From Arthrobacter globiformis (GTDB lineage Bacteria; Actinomycetota; Actinomycetes; Actinomycetales; Micrococcaceae): a stretch of 64,000 bases of DNA. Made by a program: the position numbers and the translations under genes. The notes under the pieces are model-generated. The model saw nothing but the letters and a program-made list of their open reading frames with translations, was not told the DNA's origin and ran no database searches. The DNA lies in the NCBI RefSeq assembly GCF_030817195.1, contig NZ_JAUSYZ010000001.1:1-64000 (forward strand), written 5' to 3'. Shown here one piece after another: positions 34,713 through 43,914 of this stretch. How positions within the stretch are numbered: position 1 is the first letter of the stretch; each line of letters starts with the position of its first letter.

Positions 34713-35644
34713 TGACCACCGTCAACGAAACCGCCCCGCAGGAACTACACACGCAAGCACTCCCCCAGAAGGAACGAATGACCCACGAAACTGCAGCAGA
34801 ACGACTCGAACGGGTCAGCGCCGCCGCCTACCGGATCCGGCACCACGCCCTGAACATGGGCGAGGTCCAGGGCCAGGGCTACGTGGGGCAGGCTCTCGGC
34901 GCAGCGGACATGCTCGCCGCCGTGTACGCTGACCAGCTCCGGTACCGCGCCGAGGACCCGCACTGGGAGGGCCGCGACCGGTTCCTGCTCTCCACCGGAC
35001 ACTACGCCATCGGACACTACGCAGCCCTCGCCGAGGCCGGCATCGTCCCGGTCGAGGAACTCGAAACCTACGGCTCCGATGATTCCCGGCTCCCCATGTC
35101 CGGCATGTCCACCTACACCCCCGGCATGGAAATCTCCGGCGGCTCCCTGGGCCACGGACTGACCATCGCCGTCGGCATGGCCCTGGGCCTGCGCTACCAG
35201 GGCTCCACCTCCAGGATCTACAACTTCCTCTCGGACGGGGAACTAGACGAAGGCTCCACCTGGGAAGCAGCCATGGGCGCGCACCACCACCAGCTCGGCA
35301 ACCTGACCGCCATGGTGGACATCAACGCCCTGCAGGCCGACGGCAAGACCGACACTGTGCTCCGCACCGAACCGATCACCGAAAAATGGGAAGCCGCCGG
35401 CTGGTACACCCAGCGCGTCGACGGCAACGACATGGCCGCGCTGCTCGCCGCATTCGACAACGCCGCCGCCCAGGCCGCCACCACCGGACGCCCCTCCGTG
35501 ATCCTCTGCGACACCAAGGTGGGCCGCGGCGTGCCGCTGCTGGAGGAACGCGAAAAGGCGCACTTCATGCGCATCGAAGAGCACGAATGGCAGCTCTGCC
35601 GCGAGCAGCTGACCGCAGGATACGAAGGAAAGGCTTCAGCATGA
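34712..35644 (+). CDS. Transketolase, N-terminal (TPP-binding) subunit
   Basis: A 310-aa N-terminal half of a split transketolase. HHALNMGEVQGQGYVGQALG (about 46-65) and a TPP/Mg motif running from SDGELDEGSTWEAAMGA to a conserved Asn in MVDINALQ are visible, with GHGLTIAVGMALG before it. It needs the C-terminal subunit, encoded with a 4-base overlap, to transfer two-carbon units. Split transketolases often belong to special sugar pathways rather than the pentose phosphate pathway. The gene is co-translated with the MFS transporter upstream. Confidence 0.92.
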   Translation: MTTVNETAPQELHTQALPQKERMTHETAAERLERVSAAAYRIRHHALNMGEVQGQGYVGQALGAADMLAAVYADQLRYRAEDPHWEGRDRFLLSTGHYAIGHYAALAEAGIVPVEELETYGSDDSRLPMSGMSTYTPGMEISGGSLGHGLTIAVGMALGLRYQGSTSRIYNFLSDGELDEGSTWEAAMGAHHHQLGNLTAMVDINALQADGKTDTVLRTEPITEKWEAAGWYTQRVDGNDMAALLAAFDNAAAQAATTGRPSVILCDTKVGRGVPLLEEREKAHFMRIEEHEWQLCREQLTAGYEGKASA

Positions 35645-36660
35645 GCACTACCAGCGAGGCTCCCGACACTACAACAGCCACGAAGCCGAAGTTGAAGACC
35701 TCGGCCATGATCGCGTCCTTCGCCGATCCGGGCCAGAAAACCACCTCTGCCCCGTTCGGGCACGCACTGGTCAAGGCCGCGCAGGAGAATGACAAAATCG
35801 TCGGCCTCACCGCGGACCTGGGCAAGTACACCGACATGCACATCTTCGCGCAGGCCTTCCCGGAGCGGTTCTTCCAGATGGGCATGGCCGAGCAGCTCCT
35901 CTTCGGTGCAGCCGCAGGCCTTGCCGAAACCGGGCTCGTGCCGTTCGCCTCCACCTACTCCGTGTTCGCTGCCCGCCGCGCCTACGACTTCCTCTGCCTG
36001 GACGCGGCGGAGCCCAACCTGAACGTCAACATCGTGGGCGGCCTCCCCGGACTCACCACCGGATACGGCCCCAGCCACCAGGCCACCGAGGACATGGCGA
36101 TCTTCCGCGGCATGCCCAACCTGACCATCGTGGACCCCTGCGACTCCATCGATATCGAACAGGCCGTCCCGCAGCTGGCCGCCAGCGAAGGACCCACCTA
36201 CCTGCGCCTGCTCCGCGGTAACGTGCCCACGGTCCTGGACGAGTACGACTACACCTTCGAACTCGGCAAGGCCAAGGTCCTGCGCGGGGGCAACGACGTC
36301 GTCTTCGTCTCCAGCGGCCTCATGACCATGCGTGCCCTCCAGGCCGCCAAGGCTTTGGCGGAACACAACGTGGACGTCGCCGTCGTGCACACCCCCACCA
36401 TCAAGCCGTTCGACGCCGCGACCGTCCTGGCCGAGATCAACACCGACAGGCTGGCGCTGACCCTGGAGAACCACAGCGTGGTCGGCGGGCTGTTCGAAAC
36501 CGTCGCCTCGGCCGTGGTCACCGCAGGCCTCGGCAAGCGCGTGGTGCCGGTGGCGCTGCCCGACGAGTTCCTCGATGCCGGCGCCCTGCCCACGCTGCAC
36601 GAACGCTACGGCCTGTCCGTGCAGCGGATCGTGGCGAAGGTACTCGCCGAGCTCGGCTGA
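35641..36660 (+). CDS. Transketolase, C-terminal (pyrimidine/C) subunit
   Basis: 339 aa, comprising the pyrimidine-binding and C-terminal domains. GLTADLGKYTDMHIFAQAFP and FFQMGMAEQLLFGAAAGLAE hold the glutamate that activates TPP. TTGYGPSHQATEDMAIFRG and VVHTPTIKPFD are conserved further on. The ATG overlaps the stop of the N-subunit gene (ATGA). Together the two proteins form one active transketolase, likely acting on a ketose phosphate made by the divergent arm. Confidence 0.92.
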   Translation: MSTTSEAPDTTTATKPKLKTSAMIASFADPGQKTTSAPFGHALVKAAQENDKIVGLTADLGKYTDMHIFAQAFPERFFQMGMAEQLLFGAAAGLAETGLVPFASTYSVFAARRAYDFLCLDAAEPNLNVNIVGGLPGLTTGYGPSHQATEDMAIFRGMPNLTIVDPCDSIDIEQAVPQLAASEGPTYLRLLRGNVPTVLDEYDYTFELGKAKVLRGGNDVVFVSSGLMTMRALQAAKALAEHNVDVAVVHTPTIKPFDAATVLAEINTDRLALTLENHSVVGGLFETVASAVVTAGLGKRVVPVALPDEFLDAGALPTLHERYGLSVQRIVAKVLAELG

Positions 36661-36744
36661 AACCTCGCTCCGGCGCAACTGCGGCAAGAGCGCGGGGGCA
36701 ACAGCTGTCCCCGTGCTCCTGCCGTGGCATCATTGTTAAACGGC

Positions 36745-36758
36745 GACTGTAAACAGTC
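36745..36758. promoter_or_regulatory. Operator palindrome 4, upstream of the GntR regulator gene
   Basis: GACTGTAAACAGTC is the same motif as sites 1-3 with one changed base. It lies 23 bases before the ATG of the GntR gene, so the regulator probably controls itself. A partial copy (ATTGTTAAAC) lies just upstream near 36732. Confidence 0.83.
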
Positions 36759-36781
36759 GACCTCTGACCTTGGGAGATCCG

Positions 36782-37438
36782 ATGACCGCGACAGCAGCCC
36801 TGCTGGGACTGGAAAAGAAGAGCCTCCGCGAGCAGGCGCTGGCCGCGCTGCGCACCGCCATCACCAGCGGAGCCCTCGAGCCGGGCCGCCACCTGGTGGA
36901 AACCGAGCTGTCTGAGATGCTGCAGATCAGCCGCGGCACTCTCCGGGAGGCCCTCCGGCAGCTCGAGCAGGAAGGCCTCGTGTCGGCCGGGGCCCGCGGC
37001 AGGCTCTCGGTCCGCCACCTGGATGCCAAGGAAATCCGTGACATCTACTCCGTCCGGGCGGCCCTTGAATCCCTGGCGGCCCGCACGCTGTGCGAACTGC
37101 CGGACCGCCAGCACGTGATTGGATCGCTCCGCGCTGCCATCCAGGCCATGGAGGCGGCCACCCACGGTTCCCTGGAGGAGCGGGTCGAATCCGACCTCGA
37201 GTTCCACCGCACGATGTGCCGGCTCACCGGCAACGAGACCCTGCTGCACTCGTGGGAGTCCCTGGAAGGGTCCATCCGGATGTCCATCATGTTCGCCGGG
37301 CTCGAAAAGGGCGTGCGGAACATGAGCGTGGACCGGCACAACGACATCGTTGCCGCCATCGAAACAGGCGACGCCACGCTGGCCCGCAACACCATCCGTG
37401 AGCACATGGACTCAGCCGCCGCCGTCCTGGTCGCGTAG
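36782..37438 (+). CDS. GntR-family (FCD domain) regulator of the carbohydrate cluster
   Basis: 218 aa. The N-terminal winged helix has SLREQALAALRTAITSGALE and VETELSEMLQISRGTLREAL (about 41-60). The C-terminal FCD domain has metal-type residues in ESDLEFHRTMCRL and DRHNDIVAAIETGD. The ATG follows GGGAG by six bases. Binding to the four GACTGTtaACAGTC sites around its own and the divergent promoters is inferred from their position. Confidence 0.9.
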   Translation: MTATAALLGLEKKSLREQALAALRTAITSGALEPGRHLVETELSEMLQISRGTLREALRQLEQEGLVSAGARGRLSVRHLDAKEIRDIYSVRAALESLAARTLCELPDRQHVIGSLRAAIQAMEAATHGSLEERVESDLEFHRTMCRLTGNETLLHSWESLEGSIRMSIMFAGLEKGVRNMSVDRHNDIVAAIETGDATLARNTIREHMDSAAAVLVA

Positions 37439-37683
37439 GCGCCTTTACCCCGCCACTGCCCCCAGAGGCGAGATCTTGACGCTGACGCCCCCCGGAAACA
37501 ACCAGATGTAACTTCTCGCTGCCCCACGACCGGCCGAAAGGGCCCCGAAGGACAACGGCCGGCGAGTCCGTTCCGACACGCCCGAAGCGCGTTTAGCCAG
37601 CAAAAGCCCTGGGTACCTGAATCAGTGCACTGCAGGGACTCATTGGTCTCGACCGACTCTTTGGCCTCGGAAAGGCGGTGATC

Positions 37684-38580
37684 ATGGATCGCCACACATC
37701 TGCCACCTGGGCCTCGGGCCAGACAGCCCGGGACACTGCCCTCGACGTCCTCATCCCCACCTGCAACCGGTCGGCAGAACTGGCCGTCACTCTGGCCGGC
37801 CTTGCATCGCAGCGCGGACCGGTCTTCCGGCTGGTGGTCAGTGACCAGTCGGACGGACCGCCGGCCTGGGAGCATCCCGCGGCGGCCAGCCTGCTACGAG
37901 TCCTCCGCGCGCAGGGCACGGCAGTTGAGCTGCACCGCCACCTGCCGCGCCGCGGTCTTGCCGAACACCGCCAGTTTGCACTGGAGCAGGCGCGGGCGGA
38001 CAAAGTGTTGTTCCTCGATGACGATGTTTGGCTGGAGCCAGGCGCTCTGGCCAGGATGAGTGATGCCCTGGATGCCCTGGGCTGCGGCTTTGTGGGCATG
38101 GCCCCTCAGGGCCTCTCCTTCTTGAATGACCGCCGGGTGGAGCAGACCGCCACCTTCGCCCCGTGGCAGGGGCCCGTGACGCCGGAGCGCATCCGTCCCG
38201 GCGAGGAAGGCTTCCAACGCTGGCCGCTGCACAGCGCAGCAAATCTGACGCACCTGAGCGCTGAACTCGGGCTGAGGCCAGGGGAGTGGATTCCCTACAA
38301 GGTGGCCTGGCTGGGAGGGTGCACTATGTTCCGCCGCCAGGCCCTGGAGGAAGCCGGTGGTTTCCGGTTCTGGACCCAGCTGCCGCCCGAGCACTGCGGC
38401 GAGGACGTCGTGGCCCAGTGGCGGGTAATGGAGAGGTTCGGCGGCGCGGGCATCCTTCCGAGCGGAGCAGTCCACTTGGAGTCCCCCACCACCGTTACAG
38501 ACCGCCGGGTGGAGGCCTTCGACGTCGTACTGGCGGACAATCCCAACGATGCACAGCAGCAACTAGCCGAAAGGTACTGA
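37684..38580 (+). CDS. Glycosyltransferase family 2 protein
   Basis: A 298-aa GT-A fold enzyme. It starts the fold with ALDVLIPTCNRSAELAVTL, has a DDD metal site in KVLFLDDDVWLEPGAL (about 109-124) and a late acceptor/catalytic region with HCGEDVVAQWR. No membrane helix is visible, so it acts in the cytoplasm. The ATG is preferred to an in-frame GTG six bases earlier. It is followed after one base by a DUF2795 gene. Donor and acceptor sugars are unknown. Confidence 0.82.
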   Translation: MDRHTSATWASGQTARDTALDVLIPTCNRSAELAVTLAGLASQRGPVFRLVVSDQSDGPPAWEHPAAASLLRVLRAQGTAVELHRHLPRRGLAEHRQFALEQARADKVLFLDDDVWLEPGALARMSDALDALGCGFVGMAPQGLSFLNDRRVEQTATFAPWQGPVTPERIRPGEEGFQRWPLHSAANLTHLSAELGLRPGEWIPYKVAWLGGCTMFRRQALEEAGGFRFWTQLPPEHCGEDVVAQWRVMERFGGAGILPSGAVHLESPTTVTDRRVEAFDVVLADNPNDAQQQLAERY

Positions 38581-38581
38581 C

Positions 38582-38776
38582 ATGGCTGAAACACCCAACC
38601 CCATCCAGATCCAAAAGTTTCTGAGCGGGATCGACTATCCCGCTAGCCGGGAGACCCTCATCTCCCGCGCCAAGGAGTCGGGCGCGGACAGCAATGTTCT
38701 CGACGCCCTCCAGAACATTCCCGACAAGGAATATGACGGTCCGACAGCGGTAAGTTCCGCCGTCTCGGACGTCTAG
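38582..38776 (+). CDS. DUF2795 domain protein
   Basis: A 64-aa protein of the DUF2795 family: IQIQKFLSGIDYPASRETLI followed by ALQNIPDKEYDGPTAVSSAV. These small proteins occur widely in actinobacteria and have no established role. It starts one base after the glycosyltransferase stop, so the two are co-expressed. Confidence 0.85.
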   Translation: MAETPNPIQIQKFLSGIDYPASRETLISRAKESGADSNVLDALQNIPDKEYDGPTAVSSAVSDV

Positions 38777-38810
38777 GTCCGCGGCGGCCCGGCTATACTC
38801 GGCTGCAGTC

Positions 38811-39209
38811 ATGAGCAGCCTTCCCTCAGCAAACCTTCCCTCCGCTCCCAGTAGCGTCCGCATCGACGCCTGGCTGTGGGCCATTCGTGCCTACAAAACA
38901 CGGTCTGCCGCAACCGCCGCGTGCCGCGCCGGGCACGTGCGCGTCAACGGGAATCCGGCCAAGGCCTCGCAGTCACTGGTGCCCGGCGACACCGTTCGCG
39001 TCCGCCAGCCCGGCTACGAACGGATCCTCGAGGTGCGGCGGCTTATCGCCAAGCGCGTGGGTGCGGAGGCAGCCTCGCACTGCTTCACCGACCATACGCC
39101 TCCCCGGCCGGTGGCTCCGGCCCTTGGGCTGCCGCAGCGGGACCGCGGGACCGGCCGGCCCACCAAGAAGGACCGCCGTGAAATGGAGCGCCTGCGCGGC
39201 CTGGGCTGA
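38811..39209 (+). CDS. S4-domain RNA-binding protein (Hsp15-like)
   Basis: 132 aa. The S4 domain runs from VRIDAWLWAIRAYKTRSAAT through GHVRVNGNPAKASQSLVPGD to about residue 85, as in heat-shock protein 15, which binds stalled 50S-peptidyl-tRNA complexes in E. coli. A basic C-terminus with TGRPTKKDRREMERLRGL is typical of this family. It is probably a single gene. Confidence 0.9.
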   Translation: MSSLPSANLPSAPSSVRIDAWLWAIRAYKTRSAATAACRAGHVRVNGNPAKASQSLVPGDTVRVRQPGYERILEVRRLIAKRVGAEAASHCFTDHTPPRPVAPALGLPQRDRGTGRPTKKDRREMERLRGLG

Positions 39210-39234
39210 CAATGCAGTTTGGGCTAACAGCGCC

Positions 39235-39885
39235 TCAGTCCTTGACCTGCTCGCGGCCTTCCCGCACCTCGAACTCCCCCACCTCCAGGTCAGCGGCACC
39301 GAAGGCGGCGGGCAGCAGGGTCAGGTGGACCGCACCTGACGACGTCGCCTTGCTCCCGGCCAGGGTGAATGCCGACGGCGTGACGCCGGGTTCGAAGAGC
39401 CGCTTGCCCTGGCCCAGGACCACCGGGAAGACGATTAGCCGGTATTCGTCCACGAGGCCGGCATCGTGCAGGGCGCGGACCAGCCGGTAGCTGCCGTGGA
39501 CCTGGAGCTCCCGGCCCGGGCCTGATTTGAGGTCGTCAACGGCCTCGAGGAAATTCGCCGGGAGGATGGTGGTGTTGTTCCACGTCGCCTCGGTCAGCGT
39601 TGAGGACACCACATATTTGGGCAGGCTGTTGAGCGCCTTGGCTACGGCGTCGTCCGGGTCGGTGACCTGCTCCCAGTAGGGCTGGAACATCTGGTAGGTG
39701 GTGCGGCCCAGGAGGATGGCATCGGCTTCGGCGAACCACCCGTTCACCATCCTGCCCATGTCCTCGTCGAAGAGCGGCACCACCCAGCCGCCGAATTCGA
39801 AGCCGCCGCTGGTGTCCTCGTCCCTACCGCCAGGGCCCTGCATGACGCCGTCGAGGGTCACGAAGGTGTGAACGGTGAGTTTCAT
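39235..39885 (-). CDS. Dihydrofolate reductase-like (RibD C-terminal) protein
   Basis: A 216-aa protein of the bacterial bifunctional deaminase-reductase C-terminal family. It has VTLDGVMQGPGG near the start, ILLGRTTYQMF (about 57-67), KYVVSSTL, LQVHGSYRLVRALHDAGLVD and FPVVLGQGKRLF. These are NADPH-dependent reductases of mostly unknown substrate. It overlaps the DUF4389 gene by 4 bases, as the last gene of a three-gene run. Confidence 0.85.
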   Translation of the reverse strand: MKLTVHTFVTLDGVMQGPGGRDEDTSGGFEFGGWVVPLFDEDMGRMVNGWFAEADAILLGRTTYQMFQPYWEQVTDPDDAVAKALNSLPKYVVSSTLTEATWNNTTILPANFLEAVDDLKSGPGRELQVHGSYRLVRALHDAGLVDEYRLIVFPVVLGQGKRLFEPGVTPSAFTLAGSKATSSGAVHLTLLPAAFGAADLEVGEFEVREGREQVKD

Positions 39886-41636
39886 GATGGCCCTCCCGGT
39901 GGCGTGGCTTGTGGACTGGCGGCCGAGGGCTCGCCCGGATCGGCGGGGCCCATGTCGAGCCGGAACGGAGGATACTCGTCCCGCATCAGCGCGATGTATG
40001 CCAGGACGCGGTAAATCCAGCGGTTGAGGCCGATCAGCAGGTCGAACAGGCTCCGGAGGTACCTGCCGGTGAAGAGCAGGATGACGCCGGCGATGAAGGC
40101 AAGGAGCGTGAGCAGGGAGATAGCGTTGCCTGCCGAGTAGCGGCCGGCACCTGCGAAGTCGTCATCCGACGCCGCCACCCAGGTGCGCGTGGATCCCGCG
40201 AGCGCGCCCACAATCAGGAGGTGCGGGATGGCGAGCAGCCAGGACTTCACCAGCACCAGGCCGCGCGACAGATGGTCCGGATAGTCCACCTCAAAATCGG
40301 CCGGATAGTCGGTGCGGGCCAGGGTGAAGGGCGGGTAACGGTCCGTGCCGATCGCCGTGAAGGCGTAGAAAGACACCCGCCAGCTCCAGCGCAGCACGCC
40401 CACGTTGAAGTTGAACAGCGAGTGCGGGTAGCGGGCGGTGAACAGGATCGCGAACCACGCCACGATGCTGGTAACGATCAGTGCGAACCAGAGGAAGAAC
40501 AGAACGATCAGGTGCGGGATGGCCAGGAACCATTTGACCAGCCACATCCACCTGGACAGTGCCGGATCGACGTGGCCTGTCAGGCGGGCCGGGTACCTCG
40601 GGTTCTCCAAAAGGTCGACGACGGCGGGCGGCGGCGGTGTGCCCGCCCCGCCGCCGGGGGCGGGATAGCCGGGCGCCAGATAACCCGGAGCCGGGTACGA
40701 AGCCGGCTGCATGGCTGGTGGCACGGGCGTTGTCCCTGGTGGTACTCCTGCGTTCCCGGGCGGAACGGGCGGAACGCCTGCACTTCCGCCCGGCACGGCA
40801 GAACTGGCGAACGGACCGGTGGCGCCGGCAGCGGCGGGAGGTCCCGCCGTCGAGGTTTCCGCAGGCGGAGACTGCCCCGCGAGCGGATGACCAGGGGGAT
40901 AGCGGCCGGGGTGGTACTGGCCCGGGTGGTCCTGGGCGGGGGGAAGGTACGGCGGCGGCCCGTGCCGTCCGAGCCCCATTGCCCCGGCAACGATCAGCGG
41001 CACGCCGATGACCAGCAACACGATCCCGCCAATGAGCAGCCACAGGAACAGCGGCCAGAGCAGGTCGGAGCGGACGCCGGCCTGCAGATCCACGGAAACC
41101 GGGGCGGTGGCGTCGGCGTTCATGACCACCACCGTCCAACTGCCGGGAAGGATGTTCCATTTGAGTTCCTGCGTACCGGTGCCCTCAGCGGATGCGGCCC
41201 AGAAATTCTGGGCTCCCGGGCGGGCCGGCGTCCGCGTTCCCGGCACTTCGGTGTAATCGACCCTGAAGGGCCGCAGATTTAATTCCCGGATTTCGGAGCG
41301 CTTCACTCCCTCGAGATAGCGCGACGCCTCCTGCTGCGGTGCGACGCCGATAAAGATGCCCTTGCCCGGGTCGGCGGCCGCTCCGCGGAGCAGGATGCTG
41401 CCGGCCGTTTCCGAAGGAATGACGTCCGGCAGCCTGCCGCTGACCATGACGTCCAGCCCTGCCGTGGTGATGGCGGAGGACGCGGCATCGAACCGGTGTG
41501 ACTGCGTGGTGAAGTAGCCTTCGTCGCGCTGCTGGAAGTTGAGCCAGCCCACCCCGGCAGCGCCCGCCAGCAGGCCCAGCCCCAGAAGCGCGGCGATTGT
41601 ACCGAGGACGAGCATCACCATGCGGCCGGGTTTCAT
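39882..41636 (-). CDS. DUF4389 domain membrane protein
   Basis: 584 aa. One N-terminal helix (about 6-30) is followed by an extracytoplasmic domain of about 150 residues and a second helix near 195-220. A Pro/Gly/Ala-rich linker comes next (about 225-340). Two DUF4389 repeats follow, each with a helix pair and the pattern TARYPHSLFNFNVGVLRWSW or TGRYLRSLFDLLIGLNRWIY, ending in YPPF. The double repeat on one chain suggests an internal duplication. It lies between a His-rich STAS-like gene and a reductase gene, each with a 4-base overlap. The function is unknown. Confidence 0.78.
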   Translation of the reverse strand: MKPGRMVMLVLGTIAALLGLGLLAGAAGVGWLNFQQRDEGYFTTQSHRFDAASSAITTAGLDVMVSGRLPDVIPSETAGSILLRGAAADPGKGIFIGVAPQQEASRYLEGVKRSEIRELNLRPFRVDYTEVPGTRTPARPGAQNFWAASAEGTGTQELKWNILPGSWTVVVMNADATAPVSVDLQAGVRSDLLWPLFLWLLIGGIVLLVIGVPLIVAGAMGLGRHGPPPYLPPAQDHPGQYHPGRYPPGHPLAGQSPPAETSTAGPPAAAGATGPFASSAVPGGSAGVPPVPPGNAGVPPGTTPVPPAMQPASYPAPGYLAPGYPAPGGGAGTPPPPAVVDLLENPRYPARLTGHVDPALSRWMWLVKWFLAIPHLIVLFFLWFALIVTSIVAWFAILFTARYPHSLFNFNVGVLRWSWRVSFYAFTAIGTDRYPPFTLARTDYPADFEVDYPDHLSRGLVLVKSWLLAIPHLLIVGALAGSTRTWVAASDDDFAGAGRYSAGNAISLLTLLAFIAGVILLFTGRYLRSLFDLLIGLNRWIYRVLAYIALMRDEYPPFRLDMGPADPGEPSAASPQATPPGGPS

Positions 41637-42058
41637 GCCAGTTCCTTGTCCCGGGCGCTGCGGTTGGTTTCGTCAGCGCGCATGTGGACACCGTGCTTGT
41701 GGTCGGCGTGCTTGTGGTCGCCGTGCCCGTGAGTGAAAGAGGGGTGCGCGTGGATGCCCGGCCGGGGGTCCAGAATGCTGAGCCGGCAGGGTTTCTCGGA
41801 CGTGCCTTCACCGCTTAGTTGGCTGAGCTGGGCGGGATCATGGAGCGCGGTGATGGTGTCCATGGCGGCACGGGCCATCGACAGGTCCAGAATGATTTCC
41901 TTGCCTGGCAGCAGAGTCCGGGCACGCCGCGCAACAACATAAAGCGCCCGGATGTTGGCCGGTGTCAGGGTTCCGCGGACCTCGATGCAGGCGCGCTCCA
42001 TGTTGGCGTCGATGTGGACCACGACCTTGAGGCGGTGATGGCTGGCAGTGCGGTCCAT
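41633..42058 (-). CDS. STAS-like protein with a histidine-rich tail
   Basis: 141 aa from the ATG MDRTASHHRL. Residues about 10-85 alternate strands and helices: ERACIEVRGTLTPANIRALY, then LPGKEIILDLSMARAAMDTI, which resembles an anti-sigma-factor antagonist (STAS) fold. The tail carries HGHGDHKHADHKHGVHMR, with ten His in about 25 residues, likely a metal-binding stretch. A longer start at 42103 is possible. The stop overlaps the DUF4389 gene. Whether the STAS fold is functional is unproven. Confidence 0.65.
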   Translation of the reverse strand: MDRTASHHRLKVVVHIDANMERACIEVRGTLTPANIRALYVVARRARTLLPGKEIILDLSMARAAMDTITALHDPAQLSQLSGEGTSEKPCRLSILDPRPGIHAHPSFTHGHGDHKHADHKHGVHMRADETNRSARDKELA

Positions 42059-42274
42059 GAGCGTCACGTCCCCGCGGCGCGCCGCCGCTGCCCACGACGG
42101 CATGGTCCGAGCACTCGAAGGGACCGGATACTAAGGTTCATATGGCCAACGCCTCCCCGACTTCTTTGTCGGAACCGTGTAACGTCCAGAATGCACCCTG
42201 TTGCTGGCACAGGGAAGAGGCGTTCCGGCGGAGCTCTGATTGGCGCTGGCCGGAAACGTGCCTAGCCTGTCCCT

Positions 42275-43807
42275 ATGCCTTCCAGCGAGGACCAAGAAGC
42301 AATGCAACACCAGACGCCCACCGGCTTGGTGCTGGCCTCCGTGAAACTGCCCGGCGAGACAGAATGCTGCGACGTCCATATCCGCGACGGCCACGTCTCG
42401 GCGATCACCGCAGTGGCAGAGCGCCGCGGGGGTTCCACGGCAGCGGATGCCCAGGTGCTGGATCTTGAGGGGCGTTTCGTCGTTCCCGGACTGTGGGACG
42501 AGCACGTCCACATGACGCAGTGGGCGCTGGCCGCCAACAGGATCAACCTGTCCGGTGCCGCTTCGGCGCGCGCCGCCGTCGAGCTTGTCCGTAACCGGAT
42601 TACGGCGGCGGGCACCGGGGCGGACCGGACAGTGACGGTGGTGGGCGCAGGCTTCCGGGACGCCGTGTGGGACGACGTCCCCAGCGCCGAAATGCTTGAC
42701 GACGCCACCCGGGAAGTGCCCACGGCCCTGATCAGCCATGACCTGCATTGCGTCTGGCTGAATTCAGCGGCCGCCCGGAGATACGGTGTTCAGCTCCCGG
42801 CAGACGGGCTGCTCCGCGAGGAGGTTGCGTTCGCCGTCACCCGGGAGCTCGGAAAGCTGCCCGACGACGTCGTCGACGGCTGGGTGCGCACGGCCGGCCA
42901 GGAAGCCGCCGCCCGGGGTGTTGTGGGCGTGGTGGACCTGGAAATGACATGGAACCGCGACGTGTGGCTGCGCCGGATCGCCGGAGGGTTCAGTTCTCTG
43001 CGCGTTGACGCGGGCGTGTATCCGGAGGACCTGGAGCGGGCGGCCGACGCGGGAATGCGGACGGGACAAACGGTCGACGGCGGGGCGGGACTCCTGCGGG
43101 TGGGTCCGCTGAAGGTGCTCATCGACGGCTCCCTCAACACGCGCACCGCCTTCTGCGTTGACCCGTACCCGCACGGCGGGCACGGCATCCTGACCGTGAG
43201 CGAAGCCGAGCTGGTTGCGCTGCTCGCCAGGGCCCGGGAGACGGGCTTTGTGCCGGCGGTCCACGCCATTGGCGACGGCGCCAACCAGGTTGCGCTCGAT
43301 GCCTTCGCCGAAGCTGGGACCGGGGGCCGGATCGAACATGCCCAGTTTGTGCGGCAGGAGGACTTCGCCCGGTTCGGTGAGCTTGGCCTGACGGCCAGCG
43401 TCCAGCCCGTCCACGCGCTCGACGACCGGGACGCCGCTGACGCCAACTGGGCCGGCCGCACTGACAGGGCCTTCCCGCTGCGTTCGCTGCTGGACGGCGG
43501 GGCGCGGCTGGCGCTGGGGTCCGATGCGCCAGTGGCCCCCTTGGATCCGTGGCTGGCGATGTCCGCGGCGACGGCGCGGGCGCGGAACGACGGCCGCGGC
43601 CCTTGGCACCCGGAGCAGGCACTGACCCGGGAGGAGGCGCTGCTCGCATCAACGCGGGGGCGCGGCCGGATCCTGGCCGGGGCTGTGGCGGATATCGCCG
43701 TGCTGGATGCGGATCCCCTTGCTGCGCCGGATGCCGTGTTCGCCGGGATGCCCGTCGCTGCAACGCTCGTGGCGGGCCGGTTCACGTTCCGCGGTGCAGG
43801 GGTTTAG
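42275..43807 (+). CDS. Amidohydrolase family protein (YtcJ-like)
   Basis: 510 aa. The metal-binding start of the barrel is VPGLWDEHVHMTQWAL (His-x-His near 79-81), with HAIGDGANQVALDAF (about 330-344), RIEHAQFV and ALGSDAPVAPLDPW further on. These match YtcJ-like metal-dependent hydrolases, which act on amide or ester bonds of unknown compounds. It is a stand-alone gene. The ATG at 42275 lacks a strong ribosome-binding site; an internal ATG at 42302 is an alternative. Confidence 0.87.
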   Translation: MPSSEDQEAMQHQTPTGLVLASVKLPGETECCDVHIRDGHVSAITAVAERRGGSTAADAQVLDLEGRFVVPGLWDEHVHMTQWALAANRINLSGAASARAAVELVRNRITAAGTGADRTVTVVGAGFRDAVWDDVPSAEMLDDATREVPTALISHDLHCVWLNSAAARRYGVQLPADGLLREEVAFAVTRELGKLPDDVVDGWVRTAGQEAAARGVVGVVDLEMTWNRDVWLRRIAGGFSSLRVDAGVYPEDLERAADAGMRTGQTVDGGAGLLRVGPLKVLIDGSLNTRTAFCVDPYPHGGHGILTVSEAELVALLARARETGFVPAVHAIGDGANQVALDAFAEAGTGGRIEHAQFVRQEDFARFGELGLTASVQPVHALDDRDAADANWAGRTDRAFPLRSLLDGGARLALGSDAPVAPLDPWLAMSAATARARNDGRGPWHPEQALTREEALLASTRGRGRILAGAVADIAVLDADPLAAPDAVFAGMPVAATLVAGRFTFRGAGV

Positions 43808-43914
43808 AAGTCCTGTTGGGTCGTCGGAAACTCCCCCACCCACCCTTACCGTCAAAAGCGTAGAGTGGCCTAAGACGCCTGATTCTTGGACGCCATGCAG
43901 CTAAGGGAGAAATC

